The notes under the pieces are model-generated. The model did not search any database and was not told the origin of the DNA. It saw nothing but the letters and a program-made list of their open reading frames with translations. Below, one piece after another: positions 53,979-62,692 of a stretch of DNA of 64,000 bases. Each line of letters opens with the position of its first letter. Position 1 is the stretch's first letter. The position numbers and the translations under genes were made by a program. The stretch covers positions 62,001 through 126,000 of the forward strand of contig JAEWIF010000057.1 of NCBI GenBank assembly GCA_023387335.1, in the 5' to 3' direction. Origin of the DNA: Pseudomonadota bacterium (GTDB taxonomy: Bacteria > Pseudomonadota > Gammaproteobacteria > Burkholderiales > Burkholderiaceae_C).

Positions 53979-55730
53979 ATGACGATTCGAATGGATGAGT
54001 TGGGGGCCGGGCGGATGGGTTGTTGCAGGTGGCGGGCGTTCGCGTTCGCGCTGTTCGTCGGGATGGCGCTTTGGCTGGCGGTCGTCCCCCCTGCCGCCGC
54101 GTCCCACGACGCGGTCGTCACCCTCAGCGGCGCCCAGGGCCAGCAGACCCTCGGCTCGTCCGGGCACGCGTGGCTGGACACCACCGGCCTCGCCGGCGTC
54201 GACCGGGTCGCCGACGGCACGGGGATCGACTGGGGTCCCACCCGCGAAGGCGCCATCCACCGGCTGCGTGCCGGCCAGGCGCTGTGGTTCCGGTTCACGG
54301 TGGCGGAACTGGACGACGCCGAGCGCTGGTACCTCGAGATCCCCTACCCCGCGGTGAACCGCGTCACGCTCTACACCAAGGATCACGCCGGCAACTGGAC
54401 GACGCTGGCTGCGGGCGACTCGCTGCCGGTGGCCGACTGGCCGCTGCCGCACCGCCATCCCGTGATGCCGCTGGCGCTCTCGCCCGGCAAGCCGCAGCAG
54501 TTCTTCCTGCGGGTGGACAACACCCAGAGCTTCAGCGCGCCGCTGAACTTCACCAGTGAGCGCCAGCTGGTCCGGGCCGAGCAACGCACCGCGCTGGTCC
54601 TGGGCCTGTATTTCGGATTGGCGGGGCTGACGGTGGTGCTGGCCCTGGCGTTCGCCGCGGCCCAGCGCCAGGCCGTGTTCGCGTTGTACGCGGTCGCCGT
54701 GGTCATGCTGGCGCTGACCCAAGCCTCGATGACCGGCATCGCCGGCCTGCATCTCTGGCCGCGGCTGCCCTGGTGGAACGACATCGCCGTGATGGTGTTC
54801 CCCATGCTCGGCATGGCCACCCTGCTCAGTTTCTTTCCGGCCGCGGTCTCCATCGCGCAGCGCTCGCCGCGGCTGAACCGCGCCCTGCAGATGCAGGCGC
54901 TGGTCACGCTGCTGGCCGTGGTGGCGCTGGTGCTCGCCGAGCCCGGCCTGCGCTACAGCATCATGGTGCCGCCCATCGTGCTGGGCATGGTGGTGGGGAT
55001 CGCCGTGCTCCTGTGGGCGGCGCGCCGCGGCGATCGCCACGCGATGTGGCTGCTGCTCGGGCTGGCGCCCGTGGCGGTCTGCTCGATGTTCCCGATGGCG
55101 CGATCGGGCGGGCTGATGCCGGTCAACTTCTGGACCACCCATGCGATGCAGATCGCCATCGCCTTCGAGCTGCCGCTGCTGATGGCCGTGCTGATCGTGC
55201 GCAGCCAGGACCGGCGCGAGAACTGGCGCCGGCTGCAGGGGCTGGAGCGCACCGACCCCGCCACCGGCCTGATCACCGCCCAGGTGTTCGGCGACCGGCT
55301 GGCCGGCCTGGTGGCCCGCAGTTCGCGCCTCAAGCACCAGGGCCTGGTGCTGCTGGTGGACATCGCCAACATCGAGCAGCTGCGGCGCGACTTCGACCGG
55401 CGCTCGGCCGAGGAGATGCCGCTGCAGGTGGCCGGCCGGCTGCTGTCGGTCGCTCGGGACATCGACAGCGTGGCGCGCCTCTCCGAGCACCGCTTCGGCA
55501 TGCTGGTCGAAGGCCCGCTCAGCGCCGATGAAGCCGCCGGCACCGGCACCAAGGTGGTGGCGCGCTGCCTGATGCCGTTCAAGGGCAAGCCGGTCGAGTG
55601 GGTGGCCCAGGTGCGCGTGGCGCAGAGCCTGGTGCCCAATGGCGCCGAGGCGCACAAGCTGGTCGAGCGCCTGGAAGCCGCGCTGGCCGCCGTGCCGGCG
55701 CACAGCCGGCGGGCGGTCTTCACGGTCTAG
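53979..55730 (+). CDS. 7TM-DISM membrane sensor with degenerate GGDEF-type domain
   Basis: A protein of about 583 residues. It has a signal-peptide-like N-terminus (AFAFALFVGMALWLAVVPPAAAS), a periplasmic 7TMR-DISM extracellular region (about 40-195, including LWFRFTVAELDDAERWYLEI and VTLYTKDH), seven membrane helices (about 203-400), and a C-terminal domain (about 415-575) shaped like GGDEF (RTDPATGLITAQVFGDRLAGL; RLSEHRFGMLVEG). The GGDEF signature itself is replaced by SEHRF, so diguanylate cyclase activity is unlikely; a sensory or scaffold role is inferred. The start is uncertain: 53979, 53991 and 54015 are in frame, and 54015 would leave a better promoter gap. Confidence 0.85.
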   Translation: MTIRMDELGAGRMGCCRWRAFAFALFVGMALWLAVVPPAAASHDAVVTLSGAQGQQTLGSSGHAWLDTTGLAGVDRVADGTGIDWGPTREGAIHRLRAGQALWFRFTVAELDDAERWYLEIPYPAVNRVTLYTKDHAGNWTTLAAGDSLPVADWPLPHRHPVMPLALSPGKPQQFFLRVDNTQSFSAPLNFTSERQLVRAEQRTALVLGLYFGLAGLTVVLALAFAAAQRQAVFALYAVAVVMLALTQASMTGIAGLHLWPRLPWWNDIAVMVFPMLGMATLLSFFPAAVSIAQRSPRLNRALQMQALVTLLAVVALVLAEPGLRYSIMVPPIVLGMVVGIAVLLWAARRGDRHAMWLLLGLAPVAVCSMFPMARSGGLMPVNFWTTHAMQIAIAFELPLLMAVLIVRSQDRRENWRRLQGLERTDPATGLITAQVFGDRLAGLVARSSRLKHQGLVLLVDIANIEQLRRDFDRRSAEEMPLQVAGRLLSVARDIDSVARLSEHRFGMLVEGPLSADEAAGTGTKVVARCLMPFKGKPVEWVAQVRVAQSLVPNGAEAHKLVERLEAALAAVPAHSRRAVFTV

Positions 55731-55739
55731 AAGCCGGTC

Positions 55740-56669
55740 CTAGCCCTTCTTCTTCAGCGCGCGCGGATGCGCCGCGTCGTACGCCTTGGCCAGGTGCTGG
55801 AAATCCAGCCGCGTGTAGACCTGCGTGGTCGCGATGTTGGCGTGGCCCAGCAGCTCCTGCACCGCGCGCAGGTCGCCGCTGGACTGCAGGACGTGGCTGG
55901 CGAACGAGTGACGCAGCATGTGCGGATGCACGGGGACGGCCAGGCCCGCGCGCATGCTGCGCTGCTTCAGCCGCAGCCACACTGATTGCGCGCTCAGGCG
56001 CTTGCCGCGGATGCCGATGAACAGGGCCGGGTCGCCGCCGGCCAGCTGCCCGCGGGCTTCGATCCAGTCCCTGAGCGCTTCCATCGCCTTGCTGCCGACC
56101 GGCACGGTGCGGCGCTTGCTGCCCTTGCCCAGCACGTGAGCCTCGGCGGCCTCCATGTCGATCCAGCCGCGCGCGGCCGTGCTGGCCACGGCGTCCAGGC
56201 CGACCAGCTCGCCCACGCGCAGCCCGCAGCCGTACAGCAGTTCGACCAGCGCGGCGTCGCGCACTTCTAGCAAGGGATCGGCTTCGGCGTCCAGGTGGTC
56301 GGCCAGCTGCATCGCGTCGTCCACGCCCAGGGCCTTGGGCAGCGGACGTGGCGAGCGAGGCGCGCGCACGTCCTGCACCGGGTTGCTGGGCACGCGGCCG
56401 TGGCGGCCCAGCCAGGTGTAGAAGCCGCGCCAGCCCGAGAGGATGAGCGCGATGCCGCGGCCGCTGCGACCGGCGCCGTGCATCTGCGCGACCCAGCGGC
56501 GGACGTGCGCGGCCTGCACGTTCAGCAGGGGGACGCCCGCGGCCGCGGCGCTTTCGCGCAGCCGGGCCAGGTCCAGGGAGTACAGCTCGACGGTGCGGTC
56601 GGCCAGGCGCTTCTCGACCCGGACGTACTCCAGGTACTGCTCGACCAGCGCCTGGTCGCCTTCATCCAT
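55740..56669 (-). CDS. xerC: Site-specific tyrosine recombinase XerC
   Basis: XerC acts with XerD at dif to resolve chromosome dimers. The 309-residue protein has an N-terminal SAM-like domain (VEQYLEYVRVEKRLADRTVE) and catalytic residues Arg in LLYGCGLRVGEL, Lys in LGKGSKRRTVPV, His and Arg in HPHMLRHSFASH, His in LLGHANIATTQ and nucleophile Tyr in VYTRLD. The gene lies in the conserved order dapF-DUF484-xerC, 2 bases after the DUF484 stop. xerD is not in the window. Confidence 0.95.
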   Translation of the reverse strand: MDEGDQALVEQYLEYVRVEKRLADRTVELYSLDLARLRESAAAAGVPLLNVQAAHVRRWVAQMHGAGRSGRGIALILSGWRGFYTWLGRHGRVPSNPVQDVRAPRSPRPLPKALGVDDAMQLADHLDAEADPLLEVRDAALVELLYGCGLRVGELVGLDAVASTAARGWIDMEAAEAHVLGKGSKRRTVPVGSKAMEALRDWIEARGQLAGGDPALFIGIRGKRLSAQSVWLRLKQRSMRAGLAVPVHPHMLRHSFASHVLQSSGDLRAVQELLGHANIATTQVYTRLDFQHLAKAYDAAHPRALKKKG

Positions 56670-56671
56670 CG

Positions 56672-57367
56672 CTACTCGTCGCGCAGGCGCGAGAGCGCGG
56701 CGGAGGCCAGTTCCGCGATGCGCTCGAGGAAGTCGGTGCCCATGCCCGCCGCGAAGCGCTGCGGGTCCGGCGAGGCCAGCACGATCATCCCGAAGGCCTT
56801 GGACACGTTCTGCAGCGCGCCCACGCGCAGCGGCAGCAGCGCCACCGACATGGCCATCGCCGTGTCGTCCAGCCAGTTCACCGCCTCGAAGCCGGAGTTC
56901 ACGCCGCAGTAAGGCTGGGTGAGCGAGGAAGCGAAGCTCTTGGCGTCGTCGCTGACGCCGGTGGCGAACGGCTCGCCCGCGAGGTGCGGCGCCACGTCCC
57001 AGACCTTGATGCCGACCTGCGGCACCATGAACTGGGCCTGGATCTCCGAGGCGATGGTGGCCGGCAGCGCGTGCTGCGAACGCACCAGCATCACGTTGCG
57101 GATCCAGCGGTGCAGCCGGTCGGCGATCACCACGTTCTCGTTGCCGTTGCGCACCATCTCCATGATGCGGTGCTCCAGCGCCTTGATCTTGTCGCGCAGC
57201 ATCTCGGCCTGGCGCTCCTGCAGGCTCACCGCGCGGTGGCCGTGCGGGCTGGTCAGCTGCACGCTGGCCAGCAGCTGCGCGTGGCGCTCGAAGAAGTCGG
57301 GCGTGTTCGCCAGGTAGTTGGCGATGTCGTCTTCGGTGATGGGAGGGATGCTGTTGGAGAGGTTCAT
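56672..57367 (-). CDS. DUF484 family protein
   Basis: A 231-residue cytoplasmic protein of the DUF484 family, which is commonly encoded between dapF and xerC in proteobacteria. A helical N-terminus (ITEDDIANYLANTPDFFERHAQLLASV) and a coiled segment (LRDKIKALEHRIMEMVRNG) precede a GAF-like domain (about 85-220: LLPLRVGALQNVSKAFGMIVLASPDPQRF in parts). The biochemical role is unknown. Its ATG overlaps the dapF stop by 4 bases. Confidence 0.93.
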   Translation of the reverse strand: MNLSNSIPPITEDDIANYLANTPDFFERHAQLLASVQLTSPHGHRAVSLQERQAEMLRDKIKALEHRIMEMVRNGNENVVIADRLHRWIRNVMLVRSQHALPATIASEIQAQFMVPQVGIKVWDVAPHLAGEPFATGVSDDAKSFASSLTQPYCGVNSGFEAVNWLDDTAMAMSVALLPLRVGALQNVSKAFGMIVLASPDPQRFAAGMGTDFLERIAELASAALSRLRDE

Positions 57368-58233
57368 TCGGGGATCTCGATCTCGCCTTCGAATACCGTG
57401 ACGGCGGGGCCCGTCATGAACACCGGCGAGTTGCCGCCGGCCCATTCGATCGTCAACAGGCCGCCGCGGGTCTGCACGTCCACGCGGGCGTCCAGCCGAC
57501 CGAGCCGGATGCCGGCCACCACGGCCGCGCACGCGCCGGTGCCGCAGGCCAGTGTCTCGCCGGCGCCGCGCTCCCACACGCGCAGGTTCACGTGGCCGCG
57601 ATCAACCACCTGCAGGAAGCCGGCGTTCACGCGGCGCGGAAAGCGCGGATGGTTCTCGATCTGCGGGCCCCACTCGTGCACCGGCGCGGTGGCCAGATCG
57701 TCCACCTCCAGCACCGCGTGCGGGTTGCCCATGGACAGAACGGCCACCGGCACGATGGGCGCGTCGGCGCGGGTGCCCAGCGCCAGCTTCCACTTGTGCC
57801 AGCCGCCGTCGGGTTGCGGGTCGAGGCCGGCGGTGTCGAAGGGGACTTGGGCCGGTTCGAAGATCGGCGGGCCCATGTCGACCGTGACGCGGCCGTCGGG
57901 ATTGAGGCGAGGCTCGATCACGCCGGACAGCGTGCGCACGCGCACGGTGTCGCGGTCGGTCAGGCCCTTGTCGCGCACGAAACGCGCGAAGCAGCGCGCG
58001 CCGTTGCCGCACTGCTCGACCTCGCCGCCGTCGGCGTTGTGGATCACGTACTCGAAGTCGATGCCCGCCGCGGGCGAAGGCCGCACCGTCAGCACCTGGT
58101 CGGCGCCGACGCCGAAATGGCGGTCGGCCAGCCAGCGGTACTGGTCGGGCCGCAGGTCCAGCCGCCGGCGGGTCTCGTCGAGCACCACGAAGTCGTTGCC
58201 CGCGCCCTGCATCTTGGTGAACCGGATACGCAT
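57364..58233 (-). CDS. dapF: Diaminopimelate epimerase
   Basis: DapF converts LL- to meso-diaminopimelate, supplying both lysine synthesis and peptidoglycan. The 289-residue protein is cofactor-independent. The two catalytic cysteines are in GGEVEQCGNGARCFARF and TLACGTGACAAVVAG. MQGAGNDFVVLD at the N-terminus and RVNAGFLQVVDR are typical. It heads the dapF-DUF484-xerC block and diverges from the Nudix fusion gene, with about 78 bases between. Confidence 0.96.
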   Translation of the reverse strand: MRIRFTKMQGAGNDFVVLDETRRRLDLRPDQYRWLADRHFGVGADQVLTVRPSPAAGIDFEYVIHNADGGEVEQCGNGARCFARFVRDKGLTDRDTVRVRTLSGVIEPRLNPDGRVTVDMGPPIFEPAQVPFDTAGLDPQPDGGWHKWKLALGTRADAPIVPVAVLSMGNPHAVLEVDDLATAPVHEWGPQIENHPRFPRRVNAGFLQVVDRGHVNLRVWERGAGETLACGTGACAAVVAGIRLGRLDARVDVQTRGGLLTIEWAGGNSPVFMTGPAVTVFEGEIEIPE

Positions 58234-58311
58234 GAGCGGATTATCGGCGCTGAGCGGGCATTGTCACCCGCGCATCGCGGCCGCCCCGACCGGAAATGCT
58301 GTAATTCCGCG

Positions 58312-59943
58312 ATGGTCAGAGCCACCCAACTGCTGCACACCCAACGCGAGCCGGTGCCCACCCGCGCCGCGGCCACCGTGATCCTGATGCGCGACACGCC
58401 GCAGGGCCCCGAGCTGCTGATGACCCGCCGCTCGCCCAAGGCCAGCTTCGCGCCCGGCGCCTACGTGTTCCCCGGCGGCGGCATCGACCCGGCCGACACC
58501 GAAGCGCATGCCATCGCGGCGCGCCGGCCGGGCCAGGCCGACGTCCCCCTCACCCAGGCCATCGCCGCCATCCGCGAGAGCTTCGAGGAACTGGGCGTGC
58601 TGCTGGCTCGCCACGCCGACGGCCGATTCGCCGATACCGCCGACATCGCTGGTCTGGACCGCCACGCGCCCTTCGCTGCGCAGTGCCGCGAGCGCGGCCT
58701 GACGCTCGCCGCCGACCAGGTCTTCGTGCTGGCCCACTGGACCACCGACCGCGACCTGCCGCGCCGATTCGAAGTGCCCTTCCTCGTCGCTCGGATGCCA
58801 GAAGGCCAGGAGCCTGTGGCGGACGAAGCCGAGCAGTTCGAGCCCGTCTGGGTGCGCCCGGCCGACGCGCTGGAGCGCCACCGCGCTGGCCAGTTCTTCA
58901 TGATCTTCCCGACCATCCGCACGCTGGAGCGGCTGAAGTCGTTCGCCAGCGTGCAGGCGCTGCTGGACGCTTGCGCGAGCGAGCAACCGCTGTGGACCAG
59001 TTGCCCGCGCGCCGGCCAGCTGGCCGGGAAGGAAGCGCGCTACATGGAGCACGACCTGCCGTTCGGCGAGCTGGAACTGGTCTCGCCCGACGGGCAGATC
59101 GTCCATGCGCTCGACTGGCAGAACGAGCGGCCGGTGCCGTTGCTGAGGAACGTGATGCGGCTGACGGCCGCCAATCCCGGCGTGATGACCGGTCCCGGCA
59201 CCAACAGCTACATCGTGGGCGACGCGGGCACGGGCTACCTGGTGATCGACCCGGGCCCGGACGACGAGCAGCACATCCGTCGCATCCACGAAGCCACGGG
59301 CGGAGACATCCGCATGATCGTGTGCACGCATTCGCACTCCGACCATTCGCCGGGCGCACGGCCGCTGCAGGCGATGTGCGCGCGCAAGCCGCCCATCCTG
59401 GGCCTCGCCTCGCGGCCGACGGCGCGCCCGGGCAGCGCGTTCACGCCCGACCGCGAACTCGCCGACGGCGAACTGCTGGGCCTGGGCGGCGGCGGGCAGG
59501 AGCACCACCTGAAGGTGATCCACACGCCGGGCCATGCGGCCAACCACCTGTGCCTGGTGCTGGTCGAAGACGGCCTGCTGTTCTCCGGCGACCACATCCT
59601 CAACGGCAGCACCACCATCGTCGATCCGCCCGACGGCGACATGACGGCCTACCTGGATTCGCTGGACCGACTGACCGCGGCCTGCGAGGAGCACGGCATC
59701 GCCTTCATCCTGCCGGCCCACGGCTACGTGCTGGGGTCGGCGGTGCAGCAGATCGCGAAACTGAAGGCGCACCGCCTGCAGCGCGAAGCCAAGGTGATCG
59801 CCGCCATGCGGGCGCGCCCGGGCGCCTCGCCGGAAGACTGGGTGCCGCTGGCCTACGACGACGTGCCGCCGAAGATGTGGCCGATGGCGCAGCGGTCGCT
59901 GACGGCGCATGTGCAGCGCATCCAGGCGCTGCGCCTGGCCTGA
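58312..59943 (+). CDS. Nudix hydrolase fused to metallo-beta-lactamase-fold hydrolase
   Basis: A 543-residue two-domain enzyme. The N-terminal half (about 15-215) is a Nudix domain with ATVILMRDTPQGPELLMTRR and a Nudix box ending in AAIRESFEELGVLL. The C-terminal half (about 265-540) is an MBL hydrolase with the zinc motif THSHSDHSPGA, HTPGHAANHLCL, LFSGDHIL and a LACTB2-like tail (VQQIAKLKAHRLQREAKVIAAM in parts). LACTB2 relatives are endoribonucleases; Nudix enzymes cleave nucleoside diphosphate derivatives such as CoA. A combined substrate is not known. No signal peptide is seen. Confidence 0.88.
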   Translation: MVRATQLLHTQREPVPTRAAATVILMRDTPQGPELLMTRRSPKASFAPGAYVFPGGGIDPADTEAHAIAARRPGQADVPLTQAIAAIRESFEELGVLLARHADGRFADTADIAGLDRHAPFAAQCRERGLTLAADQVFVLAHWTTDRDLPRRFEVPFLVARMPEGQEPVADEAEQFEPVWVRPADALERHRAGQFFMIFPTIRTLERLKSFASVQALLDACASEQPLWTSCPRAGQLAGKEARYMEHDLPFGELELVSPDGQIVHALDWQNERPVPLLRNVMRLTAANPGVMTGPGTNSYIVGDAGTGYLVIDPGPDDEQHIRRIHEATGGDIRMIVCTHSHSDHSPGARPLQAMCARKPPILGLASRPTARPGSAFTPDRELADGELLGLGGGGQEHHLKVIHTPGHAANHLCLVLVEDGLLFSGDHILNGSTTIVDPPDGDMTAYLDSLDRLTAACEEHGIAFILPAHGYVLGSAVQQIAKLKAHRLQREAKVIAAMRARPGASPEDWVPLAYDDVPPKMWPMAQRSLTAHVQRIQALRLA

Positions 59944-59965
59944 CGCGGCGCGCGCAAAAAAATTG

Positions 59966-60297
59966 TGAAGCTCGCCGATAGGCCGGATTCTGTGCAGCCT
60001 GGTTGCCCAGGCCGTGACCGCCATTCATCTGGGCCGGGGGTCGCCCACCCGGCTCGGTGCTACCTACCCGCCGGCTCCGCGGAGCCACATCATCGCCGGC
60101 CTATTTGGTATTGCTGCGCGTAGAGATTGCCCGTTTCACCCGGCGCACCCTTGCGAATGCGCCGACTACGTCTCTGTTGCTCTGATCCTCACCTCGCGGT
60201 GGACAGGTGTTGCCTGCTACGCTGCCCTGTGCAGTCCGGACCTTCCTCCAGTGCGATCTTTCGATCCTTGCACCAGCGGCGGCCTGGCGTGCTTCAC
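59966..60297 (-). ncRNA. rnpB: RNase P RNA, bacterial type A
   Basis: The catalytic RNA of RNase P, which removes the 5' leader of tRNA precursors. Read on the minus strand the region contains the conserved blocks GGAGGAAGGTCCGGACTGC, GCAACAGAGACG, CCAAATAGG, GGCGGGTAGG, AGATGAATGGCGG and CAGAATCCGGCCTATCGG in the right order. The 5' end is inferred near 60297 from the GAAGC start and an upstream -10. The 3' end near 59966 is followed by a T7 run (59962-59956) that ends transcription. The length of about 332 bases is shorter than the 377 of E. coli. The plus-strand neighbours are a Nudix fusion gene and a FAD oxidoreductase gene. Confidence 0.95.
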
Positions 60298-60302
60298 AGC
60301 CC

Positions 60303-60310
60303 GTATTATC
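60303..60310 (-). promoter_or_regulatory. Likely -10 region of rnpB
   Basis: On the minus strand GATAAT (60310-60305) or the shifted TAATAC lies about 8 bases upstream of the inferred RNase P RNA 5' end. No good -35 hexamer is found 17 bases further upstream. Confidence 0.4.
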
Positions 60311-60359
60311 CCGGACCCGGCCCGCAACCCGCGGGCCGCCTGCTTGATCGACACAAGCC

Positions 60360-62015
60360 TTGATCCGTCTTTCCGAACTCAAGCTCCCGCTTTCGCAAGC
60401 GGAGCAGCCCGAAGCCCCGCTGCGCACCGCCGCCGCGGCCGTGCTGGGCGTACCTGAAACAGCCATCGCCGGCCTGGAGGTCTTCAAGCGCAGCTTCGAC
60501 GCGCGCAAGGCCGACCTGCTGGCCGTGTTCATCGTGGACGTGGCGCTGGCCGATCCCTCGACCGAGCCGGCCGTCCTGCAGCGATTCGAGGAGCATCCGC
60601 ACGTCGCGCCCACGCCCGACATGGCCTGGCGTCCGCCCGTGACGGCGGCCGAGTCGCCCGAGCCGCGCCCGGTGGTGATCGGCTTCGGCCCCTGCGGCAT
60701 CTTCGCGGCCCTGGTGCTGGCCCAGATGGGCCTGAAGCCCATCGTGCTGGAGCGCGGCAAGCCCGTCCGCGAGCGCACCAAGGACACCTGGGGCCTGTGG
60801 CGCAAGCGCGAGCTGCATCCGGAGAGCAACGTGCAGTTCGGCGAAGGCGGCGCCGGCACCTTCTCCGACGGCAAGCTCTACAGCCAGATCAAGGATCCGC
60901 GCCACCTCGGCCGCAAGGTGATGACCGAGTTCGTGCAGGCCGGCGCGCCCGAGGACATCCTGTACGTCGCCCATCCGCACATCGGCACCTTCAAGCTGGT
61001 GAAGGTGGTCGAGCGCCTGCGCGAGCAGATCGTTGCGCTGGGCGGCGATATCCGCTTCCAGCAGCGCGTGACCGATTTCCACATCGAGGACGGCCGGGTG
61101 CGCGGCCTGACCGTGCTGCACCAGGACACGGGCGCCACGTCCGAGCTGCGCGCCGACCACGTGGTGCTGGCCCTGGGCCACAGCTCGCGCGACACCTTCG
61201 AGGCGCTGCACGCCCGCGGCGTGCACGTGGAGGCCAAGCCGTTCTCGATCGGCTTTCGCATCGAGCATCCGCAGGGAATGATCGACCGCGCCCGCTGGGG
61301 CAAGCACGCCGGCCATCCGATGCTGGGCGCGGCCGACTACAAGCTGGTGCACCACGCGGGCAACGGCCGCGCGGTCTACAGCTTCTGCATGTGCCCCGGC
61401 GGCACGGTGGTGGCGGCCACTTCGGAGCCGCAGCGCGTGGTCACCAACGGCATGAGCCAGTACTCGCGCAACGAGCGCAACGCCAACGCGGGCATCGTGG
61501 TCTCGATCGATCCCAGCGACTTTCCCGGCGGCCCGCTGGCCGGCGTGGCGCTGCAGCGCGAGCTGGAGTCGCGCGCGTTCGTGCTGGGCGGCGGCACCTA
61601 CGAGGCGCCCGGCCAGCTGGTGGGCGACTTCATCGCGGGCAAGCCGTCGACGCAATTCGGCGACGTGCTGCCTTCCTACAAGCCCGGCGTCAAGCTGGGC
61701 GACCTCCATCCCTCGCTGCCCTCCTATGCGATCGAGGCGATGCGCGAAGCGCTGCCGGCGTTCGGCCGCAAGATCAAGGGCTTCGACCGCCACGACGCGG
61801 TGCTCACGGGCGTGGAGACCCGAACCTCCTCGCCGGTGCGCATCACGCGCGGCGACGACCTCCAGAGCCTGAACGTGCGCGGCCTCTACCCGGCCGGCGA
61901 AGGCGCGGGCTACGCGGGCGGCATCCTGTCGGCCGGCGTGGACGGCATCAAGGTGGGCGAAGCGGTCGCGCGGAACATCGCGGGCGCTTCGGCCCCAGCA
62001 GAACTGACCTCATGA
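60360..62015 (+). CDS. FAD-dependent oxidoreductase, NAD(FAD)-utilising dehydrogenase family
   Basis: A 551-residue flavoprotein. VVIGFGPCGIFAALVLAQMG (near residue 104) is the FAD loop, followed by LERGKPVRERTKDTWGLWR, NVQFGEGGAGTFSDGKLYSQ, VLALGHSSRDTFEAL, RIEHPQGMID, YSFCMCPGGTVVAATSEP and a C-terminal YPAGEGAGYAGGILSAGVDG. This is the widespread COG2509-type family whose substrate is unknown. The start is TTG at 60360; no ATG is available before the conserved N-terminus. The stop overlaps the ProQ-like ATG by 4 bases. Confidence 0.9.
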   Translation: MIRLSELKLPLSQAEQPEAPLRTAAAAVLGVPETAIAGLEVFKRSFDARKADLLAVFIVDVALADPSTEPAVLQRFEEHPHVAPTPDMAWRPPVTAAESPEPRPVVIGFGPCGIFAALVLAQMGLKPIVLERGKPVRERTKDTWGLWRKRELHPESNVQFGEGGAGTFSDGKLYSQIKDPRHLGRKVMTEFVQAGAPEDILYVAHPHIGTFKLVKVVERLREQIVALGGDIRFQQRVTDFHIEDGRVRGLTVLHQDTGATSELRADHVVLALGHSSRDTFEALHARGVHVEAKPFSIGFRIEHPQGMIDRARWGKHAGHPMLGAADYKLVHHAGNGRAVYSFCMCPGGTVVAATSEPQRVVTNGMSQYSRNERNANAGIVVSIDPSDFPGGPLAGVALQRELESRAFVLGGGTYEAPGQLVGDFIAGKPSTQFGDVLPSYKPGVKLGDLHPSLPSYAIEAMREALPAFGRKIKGFDRHDAVLTGVETRTSSPVRITRGDDLQSLNVRGLYPAGEGAGYAGGILSAGVDGIKVGEAVARNIAGASAPAELTS

Positions 62016-62644
62016 ACGACGAAACGAAGACCGCCGACGGCAAGCCGTCGCAGAAGAAGAAGCGCAACGCCGGACGCCCGCTGCATCCGATGCTGCACAC
62101 CCTGTTCGAGCTCTACCCGCACCTGTTCGGCGCGCGTTTCCTGCCGCTGAAGCTGGGCGTGTTCGAGGAGATGGTGGCCGCGCATCCGGACCGCCTGAAG
62201 CCCGAGGAGCTCAAGGTCGCGCTGGGCCTGCACACACGGTCCACGCGCTACCTGGAAGCCGTGGCCGGCGGCGTGCCGCGCCACGACCTGCAGGGCCAGC
62301 CGGTGGAGCCGGTCGCGCCCGAGCACGTGCACCACGCCATCCTGGAGCTGTACCGGCGCAAGAGCGGCACGCCGCAGGAACCGGCGGCGCGCCAGCGCGC
62401 GGTGACGCAGCTGCTGCAGGCCATCGAGCGGTCCGGCCTGGGCCGCGACGGCTACCGCGAGCGCTTCGGCGCCGGCCCCGACTACGCCGTGTCGCTGCTG
62501 GACGACGCGCTGATGGCGCTGGGCCAGCGCTCGGCGCGCCAGGAAGCGCTCAAGCGCGCCTTCCAGGCGAGCGGCAAGACCGCGGAGGAGTTCGCGGAGA
62601 TGTACGGGCTGAGCGCGGCGGAGGTTCGCGCCTTCGCCGGCTGA
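62012..62644 (+). CDS. ProQ/FinO-domain RNA chaperone
   Basis: A 210-residue RNA-binding protein. The FinO-like core (about 25-115) includes HPMLHTLFELYPHLFGARFLPLKLG (in parts), GVFEEMVAAHPDRLKPEELKVAL and LHTRSTRYLEAV. The basic N-terminus (KPSQKKKRNAGRP) suits RNA contact, and the C-terminal region (130-210) is helical. ProQ proteins bind structured sRNAs and mRNA 3' ends. The ATG overlaps the oxidoreductase stop, and a bidirectional hairpin follows the stop codon. Confidence 0.88.
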   Translation: MNDETKTADGKPSQKKKRNAGRPLHPMLHTLFELYPHLFGARFLPLKLGVFEEMVAAHPDRLKPEELKVALGLHTRSTRYLEAVAGGVPRHDLQGQPVEPVAPEHVHHAILELYRRKSGTPQEPAARQRAVTQLLQAIERSGLGRDGYRERFGAGPDYAVSLLDDALMALGQRSARQEALKRAFQASGKTAEEFAEMYGLSAAEVRAFAG

Positions 62645-62652
62645 GAAAAACA

Positions 62653-62676
62653 AAAAGCCGCCCGAAGGCGGCTTTT
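62653..62676. terminator. Bidirectional intrinsic terminator
   Basis: AAAAGCCGCC (62653-62662), loop CGAA and GGCGGCTTTT (62667-62676) form a perfect 10-bp stem flanked by A and T runs. It serves the ProQ-like gene on the plus strand and htpX on the minus strand; both stop codons lie within 17 bases. Confidence 0.85.
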
Positions 62677-62692
62677 CGTCGAGGCGCGGCGC

